Source: Escallonia rubra
Taxonomy: Eukaryota; Streptophyta; Magnoliopsida; Escalloniales; Escalloniaceae
Assembly: GCA_033065855.1 (NCBI GenBank)
Contig: JAVXUO010003224.1
Coordinates: forward strand, 62,001-126,000
Length of the DNA stretch: 64,000 nt
Direction: 5' to 3'
Shown here: positions 10,447 to 20,934 of the stretch, piece by piece
How the letters are laid out: the number at the start of each line of letters is the position of its first letter
Position numbering within the stretch: the stretch's first letter is position 1
Notes under the pieces: model-generated
Database searches by the model: none
What the model was told of the DNA's origin: nothing
What the model saw: the letters and a program-made list of their open reading frames with translations, nothing else
Made by a program: the position numbers and the translations under genes

Positions 10447-10692
10447 TCAGGTTGATGCAATAGCCTCCAAAAGAGCTGCAGTAAACTTCATATGTGCTTC
10501 TTCGTTTATACTAGAAAAGAGAGGAACGTGAACAAAAAGAGATTTGTGACCTTTCTCTTCTGCCAACCGGAGAGAATGATAGTACACGTAATTGCACACA
10601 AATCGGCCTGCCTCATCAGATATCATGACATCGTGGCCGTCGTTCTTCAAGATTTGGAGGATTTCCTCTACAGAGCATGAAGTCTTCAACAT
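10447..10692 (-). pseudogene. Pyrrolidone-carboxylate peptidase (C15) C-terminal fragment
   Basis: The translation matches the last exon of plant pyroglutamyl peptidase I, which removes N-terminal pyroglutamate from peptides. The AGRFVCNYVYYH segment holds the expected Cys nucleophile and SLFVHVPLF the catalytic His; the Glu-containing N-terminal half is absent. An intron-like AG precedes the homology near 10685, so a genomic rather than cDNA piece was captured. It stops at a normal-looking C-terminus (LEAIAST, then stop). It lies inside the Helitron, opposite in strand to the ATPase fragment, and cannot make an active enzyme alone. Confidence 0.75.
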
Positions 10693-11524
10693 TCAACAGA
10701 TGGAATGTCACACACACACACACACAGTTTGTAGTAAATGCATGACTAGAGAATGAGGAAAGAAAATCCGAGTTTAATAGTAGCCTATACAAGTTTAAGG
10801 GTTTTGTTATAGTAACAAAACCAATATATCACTGACAAGGTGCTGCTGTTAAGTTAGATAACTAAGGCACCCATTCATCACGCTAACGGTATAGCGGAGG
10901 GGGAGGGAGAGAGAGAGAGAGAGAGAACAGGCAAGCATACGAAGAGTAGGTTAAGTCTTATGGGATACCAATATACCATGTCCAATTGTCCACGATCCTT
11001 GGTAATTTGATATAGCTCCAAGTATAGAGTTTGTCTTCAAAATTTTAGAAAATGGAGTATAATACATTATCTTTTATTCCCTCCAGACAATTTGACTTAT
11101 GGTTAGCATTTCAAATATACCTCAAAGCTTCACCGACACAACCACTATTAAAGAAAATTATTTGATGCCATTGCTTAAGTGGAAAACAGATTACCCAACT
11201 TGCATGAATGAGGTTAAGACTTTTTTCTTTTAATAAAATCAATATTGTTAGGACATCTATGTGACTAAGAACAATGCGTGTGTGCCACTAAGGGTAATAC
11301 TGGAGACAAATGCAAGCCTACTTTACGACATAGTTCAACATGGCTTTACTGAACTGGGTTTATGAAGAATATCAAGAATGTAGAGGAAGAAAAATGGGCA
11401 GTTGGTCAGATCCAGTTCAAGACGGTAGTTCAAGTCTACGGGGTTATACTTGGATTGCCTCATCTGGGACCCTTGGTGAAGGTATTCAAAAAGTTGACGG
11501 AATATGGACCGATGATCCATCAAA

Positions 11525-11914
11525 ATGATCAAAGAATCTCTTCACGCACTTCTAGGAGTTGCAGATGTAGACATTGATTCCGAGCTACGAAAGATATCAA
11601 CTTCTTACATATCAGATATCACAGGACCTAAAAACTTCATCAAAGTGATTGAGGCATATGAGTCCGGGCACTTCAGGGCAACAATATTCCCGCAAGGAGG
11701 AAGAGGTTCCCATAGCCGGGAGGAGATTGAGCATTATTATAGATCCTTTCTGTGGAGTTTGGTTTTTACAGAACCTGTATTTTTAACATCCATGGTCTTT
11801 ATGTATATTCCTGTAGTCAAGCATGAATTCGATATAAAAATTGTGAACATGATGAGCTTTGGGATGATTTCCAGGTGGGTACTTTCAACTCCAGTAATAT
11901 TCATCATTGGTTGA
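11525..11914 (+). pseudogene. Copper P-type ATPase (HMA5-like) fragment
   Basis: The translation corresponds to the end of a heavy-metal-binding domain (GVADVDIDSEL), the linker SDITGPKNFIKVIE, and the first membrane segments of plant P1B copper ATPases (YYRSFLWSLVF..PVFLTSMVFMYIP and RWVLSTPVIFIIG). The full protein is close to 1,000 aa with phosphorylation and ATP-binding domains; none of those is here. The frame ends just after FIIG, where a GT (potential donor) occurs, so the capture probably ended in an intron. The family pumps Cu(I) across plant membranes; this piece is non-functional. Confidence 0.75.
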
Positions 11915-11929
11915 ATAAGTGAATTTAGA

Positions 11930-14440
11930 ATTTCTTCATTAAAAAGCAATGAAGGAATCAGGCCTGCGGGTGGGGCTTCTTGCTTCAATGACCAGGTGGT
12001 CTCTATTGTCGTTTCTCAGATAATCAAGCCTATGTTTGAGCTTGGGGTTGGATGAGAATTTTTTATTTCTAGGTTGCCAAAAATCACAGTGGGGGTGGAG
12101 TGGAGCAGGTGTTAGAAGGAGCATTGATGGAAAGAGCTAAGCACACAGCTTATAACATAACATCAGAAAGGAAATGGGAATGAAATGCTCCCAAGAAATG
12201 TATTTATTTGTTTGTTTTGCTCTTAGCTCTTTTAAGGAAAAAGTTGTTATAATTATTATCCTGTTTGTTGTATATTTTTCCACAATTTCATGATAATATT
12301 GTCTAATTCTTGCAATGTACTATAACCAGCGAAGGCTTGATTATCACTTTTAATTTCATATTGGATATGAGTGAGAGGGCTATTTTACTATATATACAAC
12401 ATAACAAATTCGACTCACTTTTAGTTTATATATTTGATATGAATGAGAGGGTTATTTTACTATATCTCCAATGATTCCAGATGGTTGGGAGTATCAGTCT
12501 AAGGTCAAAGTGTTGAGTTTGAGAAGATATTCGACATGTAAATATTTTTTGTAAAGGCCAATTAGAAAATAACTCTTTCCTATTTTCCAAGGTTAGTCAT
12601 TAAAGTTTTTCTTTTAGGTCCTGGACTTGTTTTATTCTTCCTTTTCATTCACAAGTTATTATTCCAGCTATCCATATAAATTATACTAGAGAGAGTAATT
12701 TCAAATTTTAGTTCTATTTAAAAAGTCTAAAATTGTATATAGTAAAGCCTTTTCATAGGCTTAGTAGGTGTACCATACAAAGAAATTGTTCTAGACAAGG
12801 ATGTACGAATATGAATAATAAGCAATATGTGTTAACCCATATAATTCTTGCATATGCTATACCTGTTACTTATTCAATTTTCACTCAAAACCTTAAAACT
12901 AAGGGTTTAACCATTATCTATGATGTTGTAAATGCATGCATTCAATTTTATATTACAACATTCTAACAACTAAAATCTTGAATTTTTGTTGTATACATGT
13001 GGTTAGGCAGGTATTCACTCTTTATTTTGGTATCTTTACTTTCATCACTGCACTATTCTTTTTAGCAGCAAACAAAAAGAAAAGATAAAAATAGTCATCC
13101 ATCAATGCATCATTTATGCATGCTATCATGTTGACAACTACAGATCTACAAACAAAAATAAAATTAGACCTAACATTTTTGTTAAGGGAAATTTATGTCA
13201 ATGAAAGAAAAGGTGACCTTAGGAAAATATATGACAATTTCCACATAGTGTTGGCCAATTTGTTTGTGCAACATTTTGTTGCATAACATGAATTATCTTA
13301 TTAACGATTATATAGAAAATTAATTAGCATAGAACTACAAAGAACACGTATAATTGGTAAAATGTGAAGTACAATAGTCAATCCCTTGAATCCAAAAGCA
13401 AAGTAAAATGGTACTTAGTAAAATGTTAAACCGCATAACCCTAAAAGGAAGAGCAGCAAAAGCAATATTAGATTAGAAAAAATATGTTATTTACTTCACA
13501 AAGTACATTAACATGAAAAGGAAAGAAAATAACAAAATTCCATGGTTGAAATTAGAGGGAATATTATTTTTTTGTAAGTTGTACCCTAAGTTGGTAGTTG
13601 TATGCACTAAGTAATATGTTACAATACAGAACCAAGCACTTTAGATATTAAACTACAAGAGGGACTTAGAAATAATCGGTGAATAAGTTACACAAGTTGA
13701 GAATGAGTTCGAAGAAGAAAAATAAAAAAGTAAATGTTGTCGAAGACAACTTTTACTTTAATTATAAACATTTATACTATAGGTCGTAACAATGTGATGG
13801 TGGAAATGTGCGGTCAGTCCATGGTTGTATTTAAGGTAACCATGCTAGCAAGCGGATGAAGACAGATACGATAGTGACTCGTGGGGTGATGGTGACGATA
13901 AAGGTGGCATAAAAGGTGTACATATGAATGGTAATGGAGGTGATGGTTATGGTTGAGTTGCTGCTAGTTGACAGTGCTGTAGTTTTTTTGTAGCAGTGCG
14001 GTGGCCACCTTGGTGGCCATAGTAACTCTAATATGGTAATAGTGGTGGTGACTCGAGAGGTGGAGATGATGGTTGGTGACGGGAATGGTGATCATGTTTT
14101 TGTATCCACGTACATTAACCAAGAAGTTCCCTTTGATCCAAACCCCAGTGGCAATGGGCTGAACGGTTTTTCAATTACAACCTTCACTAGCTATGCATGT
14201 ATAGCCTCAATACTTTAAACACACATAAAAACCTACAAGACAAAAGAAACACGTGCAATAAAATATTTCTCATGAAGAAAGATATGAGGCGACTTTAGAA
14301 ACATTTTATGGAATTGCCTAAATAGCAGTTGTGCTCGATATATTGCAAAAAAGTAAGACCGGGTGGGACTAGACTCACACCCTACTGAGAAGAGTTATTA
14401 ATGAGTGTAAGATTTTGGGGGCAATCTTTCCGGGAAATTG
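11930..14440. other. Helitron interior without recognised genes
   Basis: AT-rich filler with scattered short frames. Part of the 13780-14220 stretch is rich in GGTGGTGA-like triplets. A minus-strand frame at 14443-14712 (89 codons) is not recognised and could be another captured exon. Confidence 0.4.
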
Positions 14441-14946
14441 GCTTAATATGCCTGTGTATTTGTGATTGGCATTATTTCTGGTGGACTAAGTAGGCTCTTC
14501 GGGGGACATCGAGTTTTGCTTAGTCTTTCTGCTAGAGTATGGCCCATGAATGTTAAAAGCAGGGGCAATATAGGCCGTAACTTACTTCCATCTCTTTCAC
14601 CACAGAGACAATGATAGCCAACAATTTCGCGGACTTCATCAGGCACAACGGGATTCTGATGAGGTTGACTTAAGTTTATCTGGGGTGAAGTTATGTAGAT
14701 GATGTCGTACACAATGTATAATTTGATGCCATTATGTGACCAGAAGTGCTTACTTGGGTCATGAACTTACATTAAAATTGTTTCATTTGGTATTTTACTT
14801 ACTAATTGACAATGTTCTTTGTTCCTAAATACTTAATTATGGCTTTAATGTCTCCGGGTTTCACAATATTATTGTTAATTGTTTGTACGAAACGTAATCG
14901 ATTATGATAAAATATATAAGTAACGAGAATCAAGCTACATTCAAAC

Positions 14947-14975
14947 CCGTGCATTTGCACGGACTCATTAGCTAG
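14947..14975 (+). other. Helitron 3' terminal hairpin and CTAG
   Basis: Stem CCGTGC/GCACGG with an ATTT loop at 14947-14962, a 9-nt spacer, then CTAG at 14972-14975 followed by host T. This is the canonical rolling-circle termination signal. Confidence 0.9.
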
Positions 14976-15600
14976 TATAATACCATTGGTGAGATGATTG
15001 TTTTAGACCGTACAACGATCTATTCAATTCATAGACTTTGTCCTCTTTTCCCTTCATTTCATAACCCTTGGGTTGAATCATATAGATCTCTTCGCGTAAC
15101 TCACCATTAAGGAAAGCCGTCTTTACGTCATTTGGTGTAACTTAAGATTCAAGTTGGCAACAATAGACATCAATATTCTAATAGAAGTACACTTTGCAAC
15201 TGGTGAATATGTTTCCACATAATATATTCCTTGTTATTGAATAAACCCTTTAGCTACAATTCGATCTTTATATTTATCAATTGTTCCATCAGACTTGAGC
15301 TTCTTTTTAAGAATCCACTTACAACCGATAGCTTTTCTATTCTTAGGTAAATCAACTAGGTGCCACATATTATTCTTTTCTATGGGTTCAAATTCTTCAT
15401 TTATTGTAGCCCTTTAGGAAGAAGAATCATTTGATCTCATTGCATAATCAAAATCTACTGGATTATCAGGAATATCCTCATTTACTAGTGCAAAATAATC
15501 TTTCAAATAATTAGGAGGCATTCTTTCTCTTTGTATTCTAGACAGAGTATTATAAGGTTCTTCCTTTTGAATAACCTTCTCCATTTCTTGCACTATATCC
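14976..15600 (-). pseudogene. Copia pol: reverse transcriptase N-terminal part
   Basis: Minus-strand reading gives EPIEKNNMWHLVDLP, GCKWILKKK, DGTIDKYK and SLYGLKQSSHQWYY: the standard order of the Copia RT N-terminus. Several stops and frameshifts are present. It continues in frame across the Helitron into 10138. Confidence 0.85.
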
Positions 15601-15602
15601 TT

Positions 15603-16860
15603 CTATTTTTCTGTTACAAAAAGTTCAACCATTTTCTCTGGTTTCTCCCTTCCAATATCATCTTCTAAGAAAAATGTATCCCTACTTTCAATTATTCCTA
15701 GGGACCCATTTGAATTAAAAATAGCAAACTTGTACCCAAACGAATGCTCACAATAACCAATAAAGGTGCATTTTATGGTTTTGGATTCTAATTTTCTTAT
15801 GTTGGGTCCTAATCTCTTTACAGGAGCAGAACTACCCCAAATTTTCATGTGCGACAGGCTAGGTTTCCTTCCCCACCAAACTTCATGTAGTGTTAACCCT
15901 ATTATTTTGGTTGGCACCTTGTTTAATGTATATATGGTTGTTGCTAAGGCTTCGCCCCAAAAAAATGTTGTTGAGTTTTGCTTGACTTAGCATCGAATGA
16001 ACCATATCTAAAAGTGTCTATTGCGTCTCTCCGCCACCCCATTTTGCTATGGTGTATAGGACATAGTAAAAAGGTGTATGATACTGTCTTTGCAAAAATC
16101 ATCAAATAAACCAGCCATATATTCTCCACCACTATCAGTCTTAAATGCCTTGATTTTTCTACTTAATTGATTTTCAACCTCCTTCTTATATTGCTTAGAT
16201 ATTTCTAAAGCATTATATTTATGCTTAAGCAAATAAACATAGTCATATCTAGAGAATTCATCAGTAAACGTGATAAATACTCCATTGCGTTGTGAGTTTT
16301 AACATTTAAAGGGCCACAAATATCTGAGTGTATTAATTCTAACAGTTCTCTGGACCTATCCATTTTTTCAAAAGGCTTTCTAGCCATCTTATCACTTAAA
16401 CAAGATTCACGTGGTTTTAAATCTAACTTTAACCTAGGTATTAACCCTATTTGACCCATCCTTTTCATTTTATTATAATTTAAGTGCGCCATTCTCATAT
16501 GCCATAAAACAGAATCAGCATTCACATTGTAACAAGTATCAATGTAAGCAGAACAACTAGCAACATTTTCATCACCATCAAAAGTGTTTAAACGATAAAG
16601 ACCATCAACCTTAACCCCCCATATAAAAAATACGCCCATGCTTCCCAATAGAAACTTTGGAAGACCTAAAACGCAGCTTAAACCCTTTTCATTTATGTTT
16701 GGCACAGAGAGCGGATTGTGCCTCACATTAGGTGCAAAGAAAACATCCATCAAGATGAGATTATTTTGACCAGGCAACGGAATTTTCACAGTACCAACAC
16801 CAAACACATCACAACGTGTTATTTCCCATATAGAGCTTGTGGTCGCCGGCTTTAACATCT
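15603..16860 (-). pseudogene. Copia pol: GAG-pre-integrase and integrase
   Basis: Frames at 16205-16858, 16047-16232 and 15603-15917 together give the GAG-pre-integrase zinc region (LWHMRMAHLN), the integrase catalytic Asp in HSDICGPL, the second Asp in KTDSGGEY and the Glu in NGVAERRN (preceded by a TAG stop), then the WWGRKPSLSHMKIWG linker. Integrase inserts the retrotransposon DNA; frameshifts between the three frames make this copy dead. Confidence 0.85.
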
Positions 16861-17550
16861 TTCATCTCTACAAAATTCTCTCTAGTCTTTGCCACATGAC
16901 GAGAAGAAGCAGAATCCACCCATCAAGACCGAGAATCACAATCAGCTAGAAGTGATTCAGAAACCACGCAAATTATGTCTCTAGGTCCCTTTTTGAACTG
17001 CTTATTATTTCCATCTTTATTCTGAGGGCAATTGTTCCTGTGATGACCAGATTTTCCAAAAGTATAGCAATTACCTGATAGTTTCTTATTAAAAGGACCT
17101 TTTTTCTGTTTGAAAATTTCTACCCCTATTTTTGAGATTCTGATCTCTAGGCTTAAGAGCATTAGGGGTATTAGAAAAAGAGTTTGGTTTAAAAACATCA
17201 GGAGCATTACAAGGCGTGGTACAAGTATTAAAATTAAAGTAGAAGCAGGAGCAACTAAATGTGATTCATTCTTTTTCTTTTTAACTCTCCGTTCAGCTTC
17301 TAATCCTAGCAATATAGGCAAATTTTTCATTGTCAAATTCTGACCAGACACATTTATGGATATAATAATAGGGTCCCATGAATCTTGAGGCTAAACAAGA
17401 CAATAGAGACTTGCACTTTTTGCACTTTATCAGGAATAGAGTTACCTAAAGTTAATTCTTTTGCTATCACCAGTAACTTATTAAGATGATCCACAACATT
17501 TTAACCCTCTTTCATAACAGTACCATTGTACTTTTCAATCAAGAGTTGGA
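16861..17550 (-). pseudogene. Copia gag C-terminus and protease, truncated
   Basis: Contains the retropepsin-type motif WVDSASSRHV (near 16895-16922), a zinc knuckle (CYTFGKSGHHRNNC, near 17035-17070) whose second Cys is replaced by Phe, and a gag UBN2-like piece (LIEKYNGTVMKEG). Homology stops near 17545-17555, where the FAR1-type gene begins. The rest of gag and the 5' LTR were not found to the right, so either the neighbouring element disrupted the Copia or the Copia is 5'-truncated. Confidence 0.75.
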
Positions 17551-19640
17551 TCAAAAATGTCGTCCTCCTCACCTTGCATGCTAGTGCCGTCAATGACTGG
17601 CTGTTTGGCTCGATTGAATCTACCGGCTGGAGTCGGTCGAGGGTCCCGGCTTTCTGGTAATGCCATCCTAAACTGTGCATGCTTAGCATGATCCCGTGCG
17701 GCTGCTTCAACTTGATAAGTGTACCCATCAAATGTTGACGCTGCATCCATTGATAAACCGTGCATGATGTTACAAAGATGATTATATCGCAGCGCCTCAA
17801 ATTGCCTGAAATCAACTGAAACACTGGGCACGTAAGGAATGTGACCGTGGACTCTATTGGCTTCCTTCGTCCACCGTTCCAAGATATACTGTGGAGGGAT
17901 TTGAGTTGCATTCTTGGCGCTCAAAACCCTCAACGCATGTCGACAAAGTATACCTTTATGCTCAAAGAGTTGACAGTTGCAATTTACCAACCCGGTGTCC
18001 ATACATTTAGCTACGGTAAAATGTCTTCTGTTCCTCGGAGCCGACGAAGAGCACGGATTGGCATAATTCGTCACATTTGTCAAAGCATAAACCCGTATAT
18101 CTTTGGTGGAAAACTCGTGCAACTTTGTCATGCCATATTGATTCGACTTTAATAGTTCCTCTTGAAACTGTCGAAACATTTCCTTCGTATAGACTTGAGC
18201 CGCATGAGCCTCCAAAGGTGAACGAAGTAGTATGGCTCTTTCTCTGTAAACTGTAGCCGCGTCGGCTTCTCTCTCACGGTACAATTGCCTCTCAAGGGCT
18301 TTTTGTGTCTCTAGTACAAACTCCGCTATACTTGAAGACTGGCCTACGTACCCATCAAAGAATGAATTCATAGCTTCGCTTCTCGATGTCGTAGTCATTC
18401 CGGCTGCAAAAAACTTCTTGGTGTAGGCACCGACCCACTGTGTCTTGAGCTCATACAACGATTGTAACCATCCATGATTGTGCAAACCGTAGTCATCCAT
18501 TAATGTGGCCCACCTCTCCTCGAACACGTCTACCGTCAACGATTTCTTCACACATGTATTAAAGTCAGTCCTGAATGACGGATGGTTTGCATATACATTG
18601 TGAAGCCGTTCGGGATATTTGTTGCTTATGTGCCATGTGCACAGGCCATGGTGAGTATCTGGAAGGACCTTAGCGATTGCATTTTTCATTGCCAGATCTT
18701 GGTCGGTGATGATGGTCTTTGGAGGAATATGGTACATTGCTTTAAGCCACGTTTCAAATAACCACGTAAATGACTCCTCCGTCTCATCCCTAAGCAGGGC
18801 AAAGCCAAATGAGATTGACTGATAGTGGTGGTTCACCCCGGTGAACGGAGCAAAAGGCATAGAGTACTTATTGGTGCGGTATGTGGTGTCAAACAACACA
18901 ACATCCCCAAAATTTTGGTAAGCAGCTCTAGAACGGGGGTCCGCCCAAAATATAGTACTAATGCGGGCCTCATCATCCACTTGGAGACTATAGAAAAATC
19001 CAAAATTCTCACTCTGAAGGCACCTGAAGATATCAAGTGTAGCTTGAGAATCGATCTGACCGAAATATGCTCTCCTCTGAGCACGGAGTTCATTTCGAAG
19101 GTCAACTTCGTTGAAAGTCAACTTGTCAATCCCCCCAGCCTGGCTTGAGAAAACCCCCATCATCTTAGAAGGTGAAATTTTAGCGTCGGCCATTGTTGAA
19201 ATCAGTTGTCTGTGTGCCGCGCTTATTTCTCGGTGTTGATGAATTTGACCAATCATACTATGGGTGCAAAACTGATGATTATGGCTCAACTCCACACCCG
19301 TCACAACCCAATGGTTTTCATTTTTCCGGTGTACTGCATACACATGGGCTTTGCAGCCGGTACCCGGAAATGTGTCCCGTTTTCTTTGTCTTGTTGTCCC
19401 TTCGTCACTGATCTGAACGACCGGGGGTACATGCGTTGCTCCTCTATGACACTCAAATAACCTTGCCCCAATTTGATCGGTATTCACCCCTTTTCTAGTC
19501 GTCTTAGTTCTTATACCGAACCCCATCTTTTTCGAATATGCTCTGTAGTATGCTTCGACTTCGTCCAGTGTTTGAAAAACTTGACCCAAGTAAGGTGGAT
19601 CAGAACCTTCACAAAAAATATTTCCTCCAGTTGCATCCAT
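17535..19640 (-). CDS. FAR1/FHY3-type MULE transposase, intact 701 codons
   Basis: Uninterrupted coding exon. The N-terminal FAR1 zinc-binding domain (about residues 28-122) has Cys64, Cys96 and the H120-N-H122 pair. A MULE DDE transposase core follows, with Asp251 (LFDTTY), Asp313 (ITDQD) with the downstream C334..H337 pair, and Glu422 (SRSEAMNSFF). A SWIM zinc finger lies at about 554-568 (CNC...CRH). This is the full domain set of Jittery/FAR1-lineage transposases and of the light-signalling factors derived from them. The last three to six codons seem to be read from neighbouring Copia gag DNA, so the natural C-terminus may be slightly altered. Open reading and complete motifs suggest an active or recently active transposase, or a FAR1-related host gene; the repeat-laden setting favours the transposon. 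Confidence 0.85.
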   Translation of the reverse strand: MDATGGNIFCEGSDPPYLGQVFQTLDEVEAYYRAYSKKMGFGIRTKTTRKGVNTDQIGARLFECHRGATHVPPVVQISDEGTTRQRKRDTFPGTGCKAHVYAVHRKNENHWVVTGVELSHNHQFCTHSMIGQIHQHREISAAHRQLISTMADAKISPSKMMGVFSSQAGGIDKLTFNEVDLRNELRAQRRAYFGQIDSQATLDIFRCLQSENFGFFYSLQVDDEARISTIFWADPRSRAAYQNFGDVVLFDTTYRTNKYSMPFAPFTGVNHHYQSISFGFALLRDETEESFTWLFETWLKAMYHIPPKTIITDQDLAMKNAIAKVLPDTHHGLCTWHISNKYPERLHNVYANHPSFRTDFNTCVKKSLTVDVFEERWATLMDDYGLHNHGWLQSLYELKTQWVGAYTKKFFAAGMTTTSRSEAMNSFFDGYVGQSSSIAEFVLETQKALERQLYREREADAATVYRERAILLRSPLEAHAAQVYTKEMFRQFQEELLKSNQYGMTKLHEFSTKDIRVYALTNVTNYANPCSSSAPRNRRHFTVAKCMDTGLVNCNCQLFEHKGILCRHALRVLSAKNATQIPPQYILERWTKEANRVHGHIPYVPSVSVDFRQFEALRYNHLCNIMHGLSMDAASTFDGYTYQVEAAARDHAKHAQFRMALPESRDPRPTPAGRFNRAKQPVIDGTSMQGEEDDIFDPTLD

Positions 19641-19739
19641 ATTTATACTGAAATCTAAAAAATAAAAACCAATACGATTATCTACAAGTCATAGAATTAA
19701 ATAAAAAAAGAATAAAAATTATTTAAACGTAATTGCTGG

Positions 19740-20860
19740 AAAAATTCGTATAATGTAAAATTATCAAAATAGCCCCCGACGAGCGGCAAATTAGCAAAAT
19801 GCCCCCGGGGAGTTCATTATCACCCTAACGTCCCAAATCAGCTTGAAAACAACCTTTCAGGTGCTTTGCTTACATTTCTGGACTAAGAAGTCCTTTAAAA
19901 AACTTAACGCTGCAAAATTACGAAAATACCCCCCTCGGGGCTGCGAATTACCAAAACATGCCCCCTGGCATCAAAAAATCGTTCGGAGTGCTTTGAAACG
20001 GGATTTTAAGCTTCCTGAATTCATCCGGGACAAAATAAGTTTTCGGGTGTCTGACACCCTTTGCTGAACTAAAAGTTATTTTAAGGTATGGCCCTTTAAG
20101 CTAGATCCTTCCTAACAAAATAGCCCCCGATGAGGGGCAAACTACCGAAATGCCCCCGGGGGTTCACTATCAGGCATAATATTTACATTCCAAAACTACA
20201 TTCCTGGATCTTTAACCTAGCTTACCAACACATTAGCAATAGTCATTATTTCAATGTATTAAAACAAATCCTCACTTCCCACCACTCCGAACGCTTAATT
20301 ACGCTAGTTCTCACTGAATTTAGCGCCAACGTGGTTATATAGCAATATACCCCCCGATGGCCCCTACACCCCCAAGACCTCAAAACCGCTTTGAAGTCAA
20401 GTTTTTAAATGTATTACGTCAATTATATACCAAATATATCAGGAAAAAATTTAAAGGGGGAAAGTTACCAAAACACCCGCTACTTGTGCAAAATACCCCC
20501 TGGCAGTCATCGCCGGTGCGTCACAAGTTCCTGAATTCACCCGGAACAATAAAAGTTTTCAGGTGTCTGACACCCTTTGCTGAACTAAAAGTTATTTTAA
20601 GGTATGGCCCTTTAAGCTGGATCCTTCCTAGCAAAATAGCCCCCGATGAGCGGCAAATTACCGAAATGCCCCCGGGGGTTCACTATCACCCCAACGCCCC
20701 CGAACCAGCTTCAAAACAACATTTCAGGTTCTGTGATTACATTCCTGGACTAAAACTGTCTAATTAAAAACTTGGCGCGGGAAAATTACCGAAACACCCC
20801 TCGCGGGGTGGCAAATTACCAAAATGCCCCTGGCATCAGGAAAAATCTCAAAGATTCCTA
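19740..20860 (+). repeat. Repeats of a CCCCGAtGAGCGGCAAATTACC-type unit
   Basis: Near-identical segments begin near 19767, 20117 and 20633 (AAAATAGCCCCCGA.GAG.GGCAAA), each followed by ATGCCCCCGGGG and TTCA.TATCA. CAAATTACCAAAA-type motifs recur between them. The same style of sequence, inverted, is present in the gypsy-type LTR at 43600-44010, so this block may derive from such an LTR. Confidence 0.7.
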
Positions 20861-20934
20861 GAAATGCTACTTTACACTTAGTGAGTTCATAATTAGCATA
20901 AAAAGTATTTTACGGATTTCTCGCCCAAAAATCG

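Larger units (their letters stand above)
10139..14975 (+). mobile_element. Gene-fragment-carrying non-autonomous Helitron, 4.84 kb
   Basis: Begins TC (10139-10140) and ends CTAG (14972-14975), with a perfect 6-bp-stem hairpin CCGTGC-ATTT-GCACGG at 14947-14962 nine bases before CTAG: the Helitron 3' signature. The host bases are A (10138) and T (14976) with no target duplication. Removing the segment rejoins Copia RT codons in frame (W-Y-Y-I-F-H-N), which fixes both ends precisely. No RepHel helicase frame is present. It carries captured pieces of two unrelated host genes in opposite orientations, as rolling-circle elements often do. Confidence 0.88.

Noticed and set aside
17501..17911. 136-codon minus frame with LIEKYNGTVMKEG
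   Set aside because: Only its last part is Copia gag; the remainder is an alternative frame of the FAR1-type gene, so it is a junction artefact.
19193..19460. Plus-strand frames opposite the transposase gene
   Set aside because: Antisense shadows of the 17535-19640 coding exon.
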